64,000 nt of DNA from Fodinibacter sp963811825. Lineage in GTDB: Bacteria > Actinomycetota > Actinomycetes > Actinomycetales > Dermatophilaceae. Position 1 is the first letter of the stretch, and each line of letters begins with the position of its first letter. The notes beneath the pieces were generated by a model. That model was not told the DNA's origin and did no database searches. It saw only the letters and a program-made list of their open reading frames with translations. Below, in pieces: positions 1-8,861 of the stretch. The stretch spans positions 62,001 to 126,000 of the forward strand of contig CAWESS010000036.1 in NCBI GenBank assembly GCA_963811825.1, read 5' to 3'. The position numbers and the translations under genes are program-made.

Positions 1-176
1 CTCGTGCTGACCGCCGCCACCGCCAGGTGGGCATCCACCGTCATCGCGAGGGTGGCGGCCGCGACGACCCACGCCGCGACGGCGGGCCCGAGCAGACGCA
101 GGTCCGTCGCCGTCGCGCTTCGGCGGCGTGCGGTCTCGTCGCGAAACCCCGTGCCGGCCTCCTTCGCGACCGTCAC
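1..176 (-). CDS. comEC: ComEC/Rec2-type DNA-uptake channel protein, N-terminal end only
   Basis: About 58 residues are visible before the window ends. The protein begins at a GTG whose first bases overlap the comEA stop (GTGA), the usual comEA-comEC arrangement. The visible part is a short charged cytoplasmic start (VAKEAGTGFRDETARRR) followed by a hydrophobic segment rich in Ala, Val and Leu that would be the first membrane helix. ComEC forms the inner-membrane pore for single-stranded DNA in natural transformation. The call rests mainly on its position after comEA and on this start; the conserved competence domain lies outside the window. Confidence 0.7.
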   Translation of the reverse strand, partial: MTVAKEAGTGFRDETARRRSATATDLRLLGPAVAAWVVAAATLAMTVDAHLAVAAVST

Positions 177-1209
177 AACGTGACGAGAGGAGAGAGCTGG
201 GACAGCAGCTTCTCGCCGATGCCGCTCACCTCCCCCAGCTCGTCGACACTCGTGAAGCGGCCGTGCTCGGTGCGCCAGTCGAGGATCCGCTGGGCGAGCA
301 CCGGCCCCACCCCCGGCAACGTGTCGAGCGCCGCGAGGTCCGCCGAGTTGAGCGGAACGAGCCCGCCAGCACCACCAGAGCTCCCCGCACCACCCCCACC
401 GCCAGCACCTCCCAGCAGGAGGACCCGGCCCGGTGAGCTCGCTGGGGTCGACGGGGTCCCCGGGCGCAGGCACCCGCACCTGCTCCCCGTCGACGAGCAC
501 CCGCGCCAGGTTGACCCTCGACAGGTCGGCGCCCTTGCTCGCACCCCCCGCCGCCTCGACCGCCTGCGCCACCCGCGACCCCAGCGGCAGTTCCTGCACG
601 CCCGGCCGCTTCACCTGCCCGACGACGTGGACGACAACCACGCCGGATGCCGTAGCCGTCGCCGATGCCCCCGCGGCTGGCACTGGGCCCCCCGGACCGG
701 CGGGCGACGGCGACGGGGACGACGTGGGCCCGAAGCCCTGCCCCGCGGACTCACCGACCCCGACCGGGGCGCCCGCCGCGCTCAGGCCCGTCGGCCCGGC
801 CCGGGATCCTCCCCCCGGAGCGATGACGGTGCCCTGGGAGTCCGCGCTCGCCCACAGGACCCGCAGCCCGAACACCGCGACGGTGAGCAGGCCCACGACG
901 ACCACCCCGAGGACGGCCGCCCGGCGCGGCTCCCAGCGCGCCCCGACGAACGCCGCGGGCAGCCGCACCCAGACCCCGGGGACGGACCGCGCGCGCGTGG
1001 CGCCCGGCATCCGCCACAGTGCCTGGCTCCACCGGGGAAACACGAGGTTCGCGCGGCAAGACAACCCTTGTTGACCTCGGGTTTTCCCCATGGGGAGGGA
1101 AAGCTGGGGCCGACAGGTCGCGCTCCGTGGGCACGTAGGCGCCCGGTCTCGACCGCAGGCGCGCCAGAGCCCGCGGTGAGAGGTCTTCGACAGGGTGACG
1201 ACGCGGCAT
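173..1209 (-). CDS. comEA: ComEA-like DNA-binding competence protein (frameshifted)
   Basis: ComEA is a membrane-anchored receptor that binds double-stranded DNA and passes it to ComEC. Read on the minus strand the parts are: a basic N-terminus starting near 1209 (MPRRHPVEDLSPRALARL), a single membrane helix near 900-870 (VLGVVVVGLLTVAVFGLRVL), a Ser/Pro/Gly linker, an SLBB-like segment near 660-480 (VVVHVVGQVKRPGVQELPLG), a second Gly-rich linker, and a C-terminal helix-hairpin-helix domain with the motif TLPGVGPVLAQRILDWR. The SLBB and HhH parts lie in different frames, joined across a G-run near 390-430. Another shift lies near 1000-1040 if the start is at 1209; if that shift is not real the start is GTG 1043 or ATG 1010. 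With two single-base insertions removed the length is 345 codons. Stop overlaps the comEC start. Confidence 0.8.
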
Positions 1210-1258
1210 ACGACGACCGTATGAACGCGCAGCGCACCCACCCAGCCGACGACCGACC

Positions 1259-1299
1259 CCTGTGGACGAACCCCGCCAGAACCCGCCCCTGTGGACGAC
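1259..1299. repeat. Two direct copies of CCTGTGGACGA(C)
   Basis: CCTGTGGACGAA at 1259 and CCTGTGGACGAC at 1288 lie in the gap between plsY and comEA. The exact 12-mer recurs at 22685 and, with its complement, at 15483, 15526 and 33100, always between genes. The TGTGGAC core resembles an actinobacterial DnaA box (TTGTCCACA read on the other strand). Function is not known. Confidence 0.6.
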
Positions 1300-1303
1300 C
1301 GGG

Positions 1304-1916
1304 TCAGTCGCGGCGGCGCCGACCGCGGCGGATCCACCACGCGCGGATGTTGCGCTGGTGGCGCGAGAGCACGAGCAGCGGCAACAGGATGAGCCACGAC
1401 CCCGACGAGCGGGGGGATGAAGGACACGAATCCGGCCGCAGCAGCCACCCCGACCCCCGCGACGGCGAGCATCGTCACGACGGAGGCCTCCCCGACGAAC
1501 GGCAGCACGGTCTTCGCGATCACGAACACGACGACGGCTCCGAGGGCCACCCACGGCGCGATCGCCAGCAACGCCCCGAGGGCGCTCGCCACCCCCTTGC
1601 CGCCCTTGCCCCGCAGGAACGGGCTGAACATGTGCCCGAGCACCACCGCGGTCCCGGCGACGATCGCCGCCCCGGTGCCCATCGAGCGCAGGACGAGCAT
1701 GGTCGGCAGCCAGGCCTTCGCGACGTCGAGGAAGAGCACGAGCACCCCCCACTTGGGGCCGAGCACCCGCCCCGCGTTGGTCGCGCCCGGGTTGCCCGAG
1801 CCGGCCGCGCGCAGGTCACGCCCGAGGGCCCGCGCCAGCAACGTCGCGGGGTTGATCGACCCGATGAGGAAGCAGAGCACCGCGACAACCGCGACCTGCA
1901 CGACGAACGCGCCCAT
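1304..1916 (-). CDS. plsY: Glycerol-3-phosphate acyltransferase PlsY (frameshifted near the end)
   Basis: PlsY transfers an acyl group from acyl-phosphate to glycerol-3-phosphate, the first step of membrane phospholipid synthesis, in the inner membrane. The family motifs are present: FLIGSINPATLLAR near the N-terminus, the phosphate-binding stretch GSGNPGATNAGRVLG, and HMFSPFLRGKGGKGVA in the middle. Several hydrophobic helices follow. The reading frame shifts near 1400-1415 in a C-run; after it the natural end appears (SWLILLPLLVLSRHQRNIR, then a basic tail) with the stop at 1304. Removing one base gives 204 codons, the normal PlsY length. The ATG at 1916 lies 4 bases after the DegV gene stop at 1920, so the two are probably co-transcribed. 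Confidence 0.85.
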
Positions 1917-1919
1917 CGC

Positions 1920-2796
1920 TCAGCGCGCCACCACGCGACGGCACCACGCGCGGCACGACGGCGACGGCCAGGGTCCCGGGGCCCACGTGTGCCCCGACGA
2001 CCGCGCCCAGCTCGACGACGAGCACCTCGTTCCCCCCACCGAGCCGCGCCCGCAGTCGCTCGGCCAGTCGCTCGGCCCGGTCGGCCGAGTCGAGGTGCTG
2101 CACCGCCACGTCGACCCCGTGCTCCCCCGCACCGGCCTCCGCGGCCTCGACGGCGAGCTCCTCGAGCCGCGCGATGGCCCGCGAGGACGTGCGCACCCGC
2201 TCGAGCGGCACGATGTGCCCGTCGCGCAGGCCGAGGATCGGCTTGATCGACAGGGCCGACCCGAGCAGGGCACCGGCCTTGCCGATCCGCCCGCCGCGGC
2301 GCAGGTACTCCAGGGTGTCGACGTAGAACATGACGCTCGCACCGGCACAGGTGCGGCGCACGGCATCCGCGACCTCCCGGGCCGGCGCTCCGCCGGCGGC
2401 CAGCTGCGCACCGGCCAGCACGGCATACCCCATCGCCATGCCGAGCGCGCGCGAGTCGATCACCGTGACCGGCACGAGCGACTGCTCGGCGGCGAGGTGG
2501 GCGCTGCTGATCGTGCTCGACATGGCCTCCGACAGGTGCACCGAGACGACCGAGTCGGCGCCGGCGGCGACGGCTGCCTCGTAGGCCTCGAGGAACGCGG
2601 CGGGGGTGGGTCGTGACGTCGAGACGGGGGTGAACGCGCGCAACGCCGAGGCCACCGCGGCCGGGTCGATGTCGACACCCTCCGCGTGCGTGCGGCCGCC
2701 GACGACGACGTGCAACGGCACGACCCGCACGTCCAGCCCGTCGAGGAGGGCCGCGGGCAGGTAGGCCGTGGAGTCGGTGACGAGGGCGGTGCTCAC
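1920..2796 (-). CDS. DegV-family fatty-acid-binding protein
   Basis: DegV proteins bind a fatty acid in a deep cleft; in Firmicutes the related FakB delivers it to a fatty-acid kinase. The typical N-terminus is present (ALVTDSTAYLPAALLDG), as are the Thr/Ser-rich stretch VSTSRPTPAAFLEAYE, the SSTISSAHLAAE segment and the conserved VDTLEYLRRGGRIGKAGALLG. The family ending GAHVGPGTLAVAVVP is followed in the same frame by about 35 residues that overlap plsY; a one-base insertion near the end would instead stop the gene at 1920, directly before plsY, which I consider more likely. No fatty-acid kinase gene is nearby. Pairing with plsY fits a role in handling acyl groups. Confidence 0.8.
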
Positions 2797-2860
2797 CCGA
2801 GCAGGTTAGTGCTCAGGTCGCGGTGGGTTGGCGAAGTGCGGCCGGATGCCGTGGCGCCGC

Positions 2861-3796
2861 TCACGCGTTCTGCCGCGCCGCGATCTTGGCCGCCCGCTCC
2901 TCGCGCTTCTCCACGAACCGGGTCGCCTCGGCGTCCAGCGCCGCCACTGCTGCGGCGAGCTGGTCGCGGGCCGCCTCGCCCTCCTCGTCGAGCCCCTCGA
3001 GCTCGAACACGCCCCACTGGCGCAGCAGGGGCTGGACGATGTCGTCGTGGTGGATGCGCAGGTCGTAGATGCCGGCCATCGCCATCTGCACCGCCTTGCG
3101 CCCGAAGCCCGGGATGATCGAGCCCGGCATCTGGAAGTCGACGACCTCGTCGGTGATCGCACGCATCGTCTGGTTGGGCGTCAGCTCGAGCGCCGCCTGG
3201 ATGATGTTGCGGTAGAAGATCATGTGCAGGTTCTCGTCCTTGGCGACCCGGATCAGCAGCTTCTCCGCGATCGGCTCGTCGGTGAACTTGCCCGTGTTCC
3301 GGTGTGACACACGGGTGGCCAGTTCCTGGAACGACACGTAGGCGCACACGTTGAGCAGCGGCTTGTCGCCGGAGTCGTAGCCGGTCTCCATCGTCTCCAT
3401 GCGCGCGCGCTCGAGCTCGTCGGGGTCGACCCCGCGGGTGACGAGCAGGTAGTCGCGGATGCAGAACGCGTGCCGCCCCTCCTCCGCCGTCCACCGGTTG
3501 ACCCAGGCCCCCCAGGCGCTGTCGCGGCCGAACGCGCGCTCGATCTCGCGGTGGTAGCTCGGCAGGTTGTCCTCGGTGAGGAGGTTGACCTCCAGGGCCG
3601 TGCGCGCGATCTGGGACAGCTGCGACTGGTCGACCGACCACGGGTCGCCGCCGAGCTCCTTGAAGTCGCGCCCGAGCGACCACGGGACGTACTCGTGCGG
3701 CATCCACTCCTGCGCGGTGGCCAGGTGGCGGTTGAGGTTCTCCTCCGCGACCGGCTCCAGCGCGGCGAGCAGTGCTGCGGTGTCGAGCTCGGCCAT
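2861..3796 (-). CDS. Acyl-ACP desaturase (DesA-type, ferritin-like di-iron)
   Basis: A 311-residue soluble di-iron enzyme predicted to introduce a double bond into acyl-ACP. The ferritin-like iron ligands are visible: E106 and H109 in WTAEEGRHAF, and E188 and H191 in KDENLHMIFYRN, with further acidic residues at TEDNLPSYH near 75 and FQELATRVSH near 158. The start at ATG 3796 is chosen because GAGGAGG lies at good spacing just upstream; an in-frame upstream start would add 12 residues without a better site. It resembles actinobacterial DesA1/DesA2-type proteins. The gap to the next gene upstream is about 150 bases and should hold its promoter. Stand-alone gene, convergent with nothing. Confidence 0.88.
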   Translation of the reverse strand: MAELDTAALLAALEPVAEENLNRHLATAQEWMPHEYVPWSLGRDFKELGGDPWSVDQSQLSQIARTALEVNLLTEDNLPSYHREIERAFGRDSAWGAWVNRWTAEEGRHAFCIRDYLLVTRGVDPDELERARMETMETGYDSGDKPLLNVCAYVSFQELATRVSHRNTGKFTDEPIAEKLLIRVAKDENLHMIFYRNIIQAALELTPNQTMRAITDEVVDFQMPGSIIPGFGRKAVQMAMAGIYDLRIHHDDIVQPLLRQWGVFELEGLDEEGEAARDQLAAAVAALDAEATRFVEKREERAAKIAARQNA

Positions 3797-3946
3797 GGGG
3801 TCCTCCTCGGGTGCGGCTATGACTGGCGTCACGTCCGTTCAGACCTCAGCCTTGCACCCCGGGGGCCGGTGGGCCACCCCATGCGCACGGTGTTTCGTTG
3901 CTCCACCCGAAAGCGAGATCAGCCAGATCAGTCGGTCGGCCCGGAA

Positions 3947-5527
3947 TCACCAGGGCAGCGGAGCGTCCAGCTCGCGGGTGTCGTCGATGGGCACCCAGCC
4001 CTGGTCGGCGATGTGCTCGTACTCGGCGCCCGGCCCGTCCACCGCCAGGGTCGCGACGGCGGCGAGCAACCGGTCGACGTGCTCGCCGGTGCTGGCGAGA
4101 CCGGCGCTGACCCGCACCGCGGTGTCGTGCTCGTCCGAGCCCTCACCGAGCAGCGTGTCGACGAGGATGTGCGCGCAGAACTTGCCGGCCCGCACCCCGA
4201 TGCCGTGCTCGGCCGACAGGGACGCGGCCGCGAGGTGGCTGTCGAGCCCGTCGACGGTGAAGGTGACCACCGGGCCGCGCTCGGTGGCGTCGCCGAACAG
4301 CGAGTAGGTGCTGACGCCGTCGATGGACCGAAGGCCGTCGAGCAGGCGCTGCGTCAGCTCGGCCTCGTGCGCCTCGATGACGACGCGGTGCTCGCGGATC
4401 GTCGCGCACGCCGCGGCGAGGGCGACCGCGCCGAGCACGTTCGGGCTGCCCGCCTCGTGGCGGGCCGCGCCGGTCGCCCAGCGGGTGGAGGTCGGGGTGA
4501 CCTCGGCCGTGGCGCCGCCGCCCGCGAGGTAGGGCTTGGCGGCATCCAGCCAGTCGCGGCGCCCGGCGAGCACGCCGGTGCCGAACGGGGCGTGCACCTT
4601 GTGCCCGGAGAACGCGACCCAGTCCACGTCGAGGGTGGCGAGGTCGATCGGTCGGTGGGCCGCCGACTGGGCGGCGTCCAGGAGCACGCGGGCGCCGTGC
4701 CGCCGGGCGATGGCGGTCAGGCGCTCGACCGGCCAGAACTCACCGGTGACGTTGCTCGCGGCGGTGAGCACGACGAGCGCGTGCTGCGGGCGGCGCGCCG
4801 TGCCGGCGGGCAGCTCGCGCAGGGCCGACTCCAGGAGCACCTCGGCGTCGCGGCTGCTGCCGGGAACGGGCAGGCGCACCGTGCCGCGGCGGCTCCAGGG
4901 CAGCAGGGTCGCGTGGTGCTCGGAGTTGAACACGATGACCGTGGTGTCGCGCGGCAGGGCGCGGGCCAGGAGGTTGACCGAGTCGGTGGTGCCGCGGGTG
5001 AACACGACGACGTCGTCCTCGCGGGCGCCGACGAAGCGGGCGACCTCGTCGCGGGCGGCCTCGTAGTGGGCGCTCGTCACGCGGGAGAGCCAGCCGGTGC
5101 CGCGGTGGACGCTGGAGTAGGTGCGCGTCGCGGACTCCACGGCCCGGGCGACCCGCTCGAACGCCGGGGTCGAGGCCGCGTGGTCGAGGTTCGCGTAGTC
5201 GACCCAGTCACCGGACAGGGTCGGCACGAGGTCGGGCCGCACGACCGTGGGCAGGTCGAGGCTGCCGTCGCGGTGGTGGCGGATGCCGGGAGCCGGCGCA
5301 CCGGCATCCGGGACGGCCCGCAGCCGGGGGCGGCGGTGGAACGCGGGGGGCGGGGTGCTGGTGGCGATCGACACGGGGAGGTCTCCGTCGGACTGTGGAC
5401 CTCGGGTGACCCCGTGATCCGCGCTTGCCGACACCGGTTTCGGCGTCGACCAGGTCGTCACCCGGAGCACCCCACCGCGGAAGGAGGGTTGCTGACCAAC
5501 GAGCCGGGGCTTGTCGCTGGCACTCAT
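3947..5527 (-). CDS. Class V aminotransferase, cysteine-desulfurase-like
   Basis: A 526-residue PLP enzyme of the SufS/CsdA fold. Features: substrate-side motif YANLDHAASTPAF near 111, NSEHHATLLPW near 201, the PLP-contact LLDAAQSAAHRPID near 282, the PLP lysine K310 in AFSGHKVHAPFGTG, and C451 in VRAGKFCAHIL in the region where SufS-type enzymes carry their persulfide Cys. The first 95 or so residues are unlike the family core and low in conservation signals, so the real start may be downstream, for example the GTG near residue 52. No suf or isc partners are adjacent, so it may serve another sulfur or selenium transfer. Substrate is not determined by the sequence. Confidence 0.8.
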   Translation of the reverse strand: MSASDKPRLVGQQPSFRGGVLRVTTWSTPKPVSASADHGVTRGPQSDGDLPVSIATSTPPPAFHRRPRLRAVPDAGAPAPGIRHHRDGSLDLPTVVRPDLVPTLSGDWVDYANLDHAASTPAFERVARAVESATRTYSSVHRGTGWLSRVTSAHYEAARDEVARFVGAREDDVVVFTRGTTDSVNLLARALPRDTTVIVFNSEHHATLLPWSRRGTVRLPVPGSSRDAEVLLESALRELPAGTARRPQHALVVLTAASNVTGEFWPVERLTAIARRHGARVLLDAAQSAAHRPIDLATLDVDWVAFSGHKVHAPFGTGVLAGRRDWLDAAKPYLAGGGATAEVTPTSTRWATGAARHEAGSPNVLGAVALAAACATIREHRVVIEAHEAELTQRLLDGLRSIDGVSTYSLFGDATERGPVVTFTVDGLDSHLAAASLSAEHGIGVRAGKFCAHILVDTLLGEGSDEHDTAVRVSAGLASTGEHVDRLLAAVATLAVDGPGAEYEHIADQGWVPIDDTRELDAPLPW

Positions 5528-5551
5528 GACCTACGAGAGCAAGGGTAGGAG

Positions 5552-5574
5552 CGGATGCCGCGCCACGGCATCCG
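5552..5574. repeat. Inverted pair of the CGGATGCCG word (hairpin)
   Basis: CGGATGCCG and its complement are separated by 5 bases, giving a perfect 9-bp stem. It sits between leuS and the aminotransferase gene. The same word is scattered through the whole window and pairs this way again at 38893-38918 and 51032-51053. It may act as a terminator, an uptake word, or both. Confidence 0.7.
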
Positions 5575-5661
5575 GGGTCCACGACCCGAGACGTGCGGCC
5601 GGGCGCGTCGTCTGCCGCACGTTTCGCGGCAGAGCGGCGCCGGGGCGCCACTTCCCCCGGC

Positions 5662-5709
5662 AACCCCCCACTCCACTCGGAAAGCCTTGTCGGGTGGAGC
5701 TGGGGGTTA
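5662..5709 (-). terminator. Probable leuS terminator hairpin
   Basis: AACCCCC-ACTCCAC and its near-complement GTGGAG-TGGGGGTT form a long GC-rich hairpin 37-84 bases past the leuS stop. No U-run follows, as is common for actinobacterial hairpin terminators. Confidence 0.55.
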
Positions 5710-5745
5710 TCGGGTGACCCGATGAACCTCAGGGGTGAGCGCGCG

Positions 5746-8691
5746 TCAGGCGGGGACGACGTTGACGAGCTTGGGCGCCCGCACGATGACGGTTCGGATG
5801 CCGTCCGGCGCCGCCGCGCGGACCTTCTCGCTCGCGAGGGCCAGCTCGCGCAGGGCGTCCTCGCTGATGTCGGCCGGCACCTCGAAGCGGTCGCGGACCT
5901 TGCCGCGCACCTGCACGACACAGGTGACGGTGTCCTCGACGAGCAGCGCCGGGTCAGCGACCGGGAACGTCTCGTGCACGAGCGAGTCGCCGTGTCCCAG
6001 ACGGGCCCACAGCTCTTCGGCGATGTGCGGCGCGAGCGGGGCCACCATGAGCACGATCTGCTCGGCCGCCTCGCGCGGCACTCCCCCGTCGAGCTTGGTG
6101 AGGGCGTTGTTGAGCTCGGTGAGCCGGGCGATGGCCGTGTTGAACCCGAGCCCGGCGTAGTCGGTGCGCACGGCGTCGATGGTGCGGTGCAGCACGCGGT
6201 TCGTGGCGTCGTCGATCGGGGTGTCGACGACGACGACCTCACCGGTCTCCTCGTCGACGACGTTGCGCCACAGCCGCTGCAGGAAGCGCTGGCTGCCGAC
6301 GACGGCCCGCGTGTCCCAGGGCTTGCTCTGCTCGAGCGGGCCCAGGCCCATCTCGTAGAGCCGGAAGGTGTCGGCACCGAACGCGGCGTACATCTCGTCG
6401 GGGCTGACCATGTTCTTCAGCGACTTGCCGATCTTGCCGAACTCGCGGCTGACCATCTCGCCGTTCCACGTGAAGGCGGGGTGCCCGTCGGCGTCGACGC
6501 CCTCGGACACCTCCTTGGCCTCGACGTACTGGCCGCGGCTGTCGGTGAAGGCCGGCGCCTGGATGTAGCCCTGGCTGAAGTAGGTGCGGAACGGCTCGTC
6601 GCTGCTCAGGTGGCCCAGGTCGTGCAGCACCTTGTGCCAGAAGCGGGCGTAGAGCAGGTGCAGCACGGCGTGCTCGACACCGCCGACGTAGAGGTCGACG
6701 CCACCCGGGTCGCGGGTGCCGGGCGCGGCGCCGGCGACGGGCTCGGGGCGCGGGCCCATCCAGTAGGCCTCGTTGTCGGGGTCGACCAGGGTCGCCTCGT
6801 TGGCCGGGTCGAGGTAGCGCAGGTAGTACCAGCAGGACCCGGCCCAGTTGGGCATCGTGTTCGTCTCGCGGCGGAAGCGCCGGGTGCCGCGGCCGTCGCC
6901 GAGGTCGAGGTCGACCTCCACCCACTCGGGCACGCGCGACAGCGGCGGCTCGGGCTCGCTGCTCGCGTCGTCGGGGTCGTAGGTCTTCGGGCTGTAGTCG
7001 GGCACCTCGGGCAGCTCGACGGGCAGCATCGAGTCGGGCAGCGCGTGGGCGACACCGTCCTCGTCGAAGACGATCGGGAACGGCTCACCCCAGTAGCGCT
7101 GGCGGCTGAACAGCCAGTCGCGCAGCTTGTAGGTGACGGTCGACTCGCCGAGCCCGCGCTCGACGAGGTAGGCCGTGATGCGCTCCTTGGCCTCGGCGAC
7201 GTCGAGCCCGTCGAGGCTGATCTCGTCGTTGCTGCTGTTGATCGCCGGGCCCTCGCCGGTGAAGGCGGTGCTCTCGTCGTGGCCCTCGGTCGGCTGGACC
7301 GTGCGGATGATCGGCAGGTCGAAGACGGTGGCGAAGTCCCAGTCGCGCTCGTCCTGGCCGGGCACGGCCATGATCGCGCCGGTGCCGTAGCCCATGAGCA
7401 CGTAGTCGGCGATGAACACGGGGATGCGCGTCCCGGTGGCGGGGTTGGTCGCCCAGCCGCCGGTGAAGACGCCGGTCTTGTCCTTGCCCTCGGACTGCCG
7501 CTCGATGTCGTTCTTGCGCGAGGCAGCCAGCCGGTAGGCCGCGACGGCCTCGGCGGGGGTGGCCGCGCCACCGGTCCAGGCCGGCTTCGTGCCCTCGGGC
7601 CAGCCGTCGGCCGGGACGAGGGAGTCGACCAGGGGGTGCTCGGGCGCGAGCACCATGAAGGTGGCGCCGAACAGGGTGTCGGGGCGGGTCGTGAAGACCT
7701 CGATCCCGGCATCGCGACGCTGCGCCGAATCGACCAATAGGTCACTCGAGGGACGCTCGATCGGGAAGGTGACGCGGGCACCGTGGCTGCGCCCGATCCA
7801 GTTCCGCTGCATGATCTTGACCTTCTCGGGCCAGTCCACCCGGTCGAGGTCGTCGGCCAGGCGGTCGGCGTACGCGGTGATGCGCATCATCCACTGGCGC
7901 AGGTTGCGCTTGAACACCGGGAAGTTGCCCCGCTCGGAGCGGCCCTCGTTGGTGACCTCCTCGTTGGAGAGGACGGTGCCCAGGCCCGGGCACCAGTTGA
8001 CCGGCGCCTCGCTCGTGTAGGCCAGTCGCTGACCATCGAGGATGCCGGCCCGCTCGAACTCGCTGAGGTCGTCCCACTCGCGGCCGTCGTCTGCGGGCAG
8101 CAGCCGAGTCCCGTCGCGGTACTCCTGCTCGAGCTCGGCGATGGGGCGGGCCCGGCCGACGCCGCCGTCGGGGCGCACGGCATCCGCGTCGTACCAGGAG
8201 TTGTGGATCTGCGTGAAGATCCACTGGGTCCAGCGGTAGTAGTCGGGGTCGATGGTCTGGATCGCGCGGCGGTCGTCATGGCCCAGGCCCAGGCGGCGCA
8301 GCTGGCGCGCCATGATGACGATGTTGTCCTCGGTGGTCTTGCGCGGGTGCTGGCCCGTCTGCACCGCGTACTGCTCGGCCGGCAGCCCGAACGCGTCGTA
8401 GCCCAGGCAGTGCAGGACGTTCTTGCCGAGCATGCGGTTGAAGCGGGCGAAGACGTCGGTGGCGATGTAACCCAGCGGGTGTCCGACGTGCAGGCCGGCG
8501 CCACTCGGGTAGGGGAACATGTCCAGGACGAGCAGGTGTCCGCCGGAGTGGGCGGCCACGCCCTGCGGGTCGGCCCACGGGCCGGCGGGGTTCGGGGCGT
8601 GGTACGTGCCGCGCTCGGCCCAGCGGTCCTGCCAGGCGACCTCGATCCGCCCGGCCAGCTCGGCGGTGTAGCGGTACGGGGTGTCGCTCAT
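5746..8691 (-). CDS. leuS: Leucyl-tRNA synthetase
   Basis: Full-length class I synthetase of 981 residues that charges tRNA-Leu. The HIGH signature is HVGHPLGY at about residue 68 and the KMSKS-type signature is KIGKSLKN at about 750. The CP1 editing domain lies in between, with TTRPDTLFGATFMVLAPEHPL (threonine-rich editing site). The C-terminal anticodon-binding domain ends in a basic stretch. The start ATG at 8691 follows a purine-rich site (ACGAGGACGAG). Upstream lie a Leu-rich leader peptide and an intrinsic terminator, which together predict control by charged tRNA-Leu supply (see entries at 8742 and 8794). Confidence 0.98.
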   Translation of the reverse strand: MSDTPYRYTAELAGRIEVAWQDRWAERGTYHAPNPAGPWADPQGVAAHSGGHLLVLDMFPYPSGAGLHVGHPLGYIATDVFARFNRMLGKNVLHCLGYDAFGLPAEQYAVQTGQHPRKTTEDNIVIMARQLRRLGLGHDDRRAIQTIDPDYYRWTQWIFTQIHNSWYDADAVRPDGGVGRARPIAELEQEYRDGTRLLPADDGREWDDLSEFERAGILDGQRLAYTSEAPVNWCPGLGTVLSNEEVTNEGRSERGNFPVFKRNLRQWMMRITAYADRLADDLDRVDWPEKVKIMQRNWIGRSHGARVTFPIERPSSDLLVDSAQRRDAGIEVFTTRPDTLFGATFMVLAPEHPLVDSLVPADGWPEGTKPAWTGGAATPAEAVAAYRLAASRKNDIERQSEGKDKTGVFTGGWATNPATGTRIPVFIADYVLMGYGTGAIMAVPGQDERDWDFATVFDLPIIRTVQPTEGHDESTAFTGEGPAINSSNDEISLDGLDVAEAKERITAYLVERGLGESTVTYKLRDWLFSRQRYWGEPFPIVFDEDGVAHALPDSMLPVELPEVPDYSPKTYDPDDASSEPEPPLSRVPEWVEVDLDLGDGRGTRRFRRETNTMPNWAGSCWYYLRYLDPANEATLVDPDNEAYWMGPRPEPVAGAAPGTRDPGGVDLYVGGVEHAVLHLLYARFWHKVLHDLGHLSSDEPFRTYFSQGYIQAPAFTDSRGQYVEAKEVSEGVDADGHPAFTWNGEMVSREFGKIGKSLKNMVSPDEMYAAFGADTFRLYEMGLGPLEQSKPWDTRAVVGSQRFLQRLWRNVVDEETGEVVVVDTPIDDATNRVLHRTIDAVRTDYAGLGFNTAIARLTELNNALTKLDGGVPREAAEQIVLMVAPLAPHIAEELWARLGHGDSLVHETFPVADPALLVEDTVTCVVQVRGKVRDRFEVPADISEDALRELALASEKVRAAAPDGIRTVIVRAPKLVNVVPA

Positions 8692-8741
8692 CTCGTCCTC
8701 GTCGTCTCGTGGTGGTGCTCGGGTGCTCGGGTGCGCTCATG

Positions 8742-8766
8742 AAAAAACCCCTCGCACAGGAGGGGT
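8742..8766 (-). terminator. Intrinsic terminator upstream of leuS (attenuator)
   Basis: On the minus strand CCCCTC-CTGTGC-GAGGGG is followed directly by six T residues: a complete rho-independent terminator 51 bases before the leuS start and 28 bases after the leader-peptide stop. It is the only hairpin in the window with a clean U-run, which argues for a regulatory role rather than chance. Confidence 0.85.
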
Positions 8767-8793
8767 CGCCGCGCGGCTGGGAGGCCGTCGCGG

Positions 8794-8820
8794 CTAGGTA
8801 AGCAGGAGCACCGTGGTCAC
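8794..8820 (-). CDS. leuS leader peptide (MTTVLLLT)
   Basis: Nine codons, GTG ACC ACG GTG CTC CTG CTT ACC TAG, encode an octapeptide with three consecutive Leu codons, one of them the rare CTT. It ends 27 bases before the terminator stem. A -10-like TACCCT ends 7 bases before the GTG, so the transcript would begin at the start codon (leaderless translation, common in actinobacteria). Ribosome stalling at the Leu codons when Leu-tRNA is scarce would be expected to prevent the terminator and raise leuS expression. Leader-peptide attenuation at branched-chain amino acid genes is established in actinobacteria; its use here is inferred from the sequence. Confidence 0.8.
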   Translation of the reverse strand: MTTVLLLT

Positions 8821-8826
8821 GTGCTC

Positions 8827-8832
8827 AGGGTA
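8827..8832 (-). promoter_or_regulatory. -10 element for leuS leader transcript
   Basis: TACCCT on the minus strand lies 6 bases before the leader GTG, placing the start of transcription at or next to that codon. No good -35 is visible at 17-base spacing (CGCAGC). Confidence 0.5.
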
Positions 8833-8861
8833 TCGCAGCGACGCGGCGGGCTGCGGCGGCC

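Noticed and set aside
3470..5548. Very long open frame on the plus strand
   Set aside because: It runs antisense to the desaturase and aminotransferase genes, whose motifs are clear; long antisense frames are expected at this GC content. The same applies to plus-strand frames at 5593-7740, 23335-26673, 30494-32299, 34434-37361 and 38700-41498.
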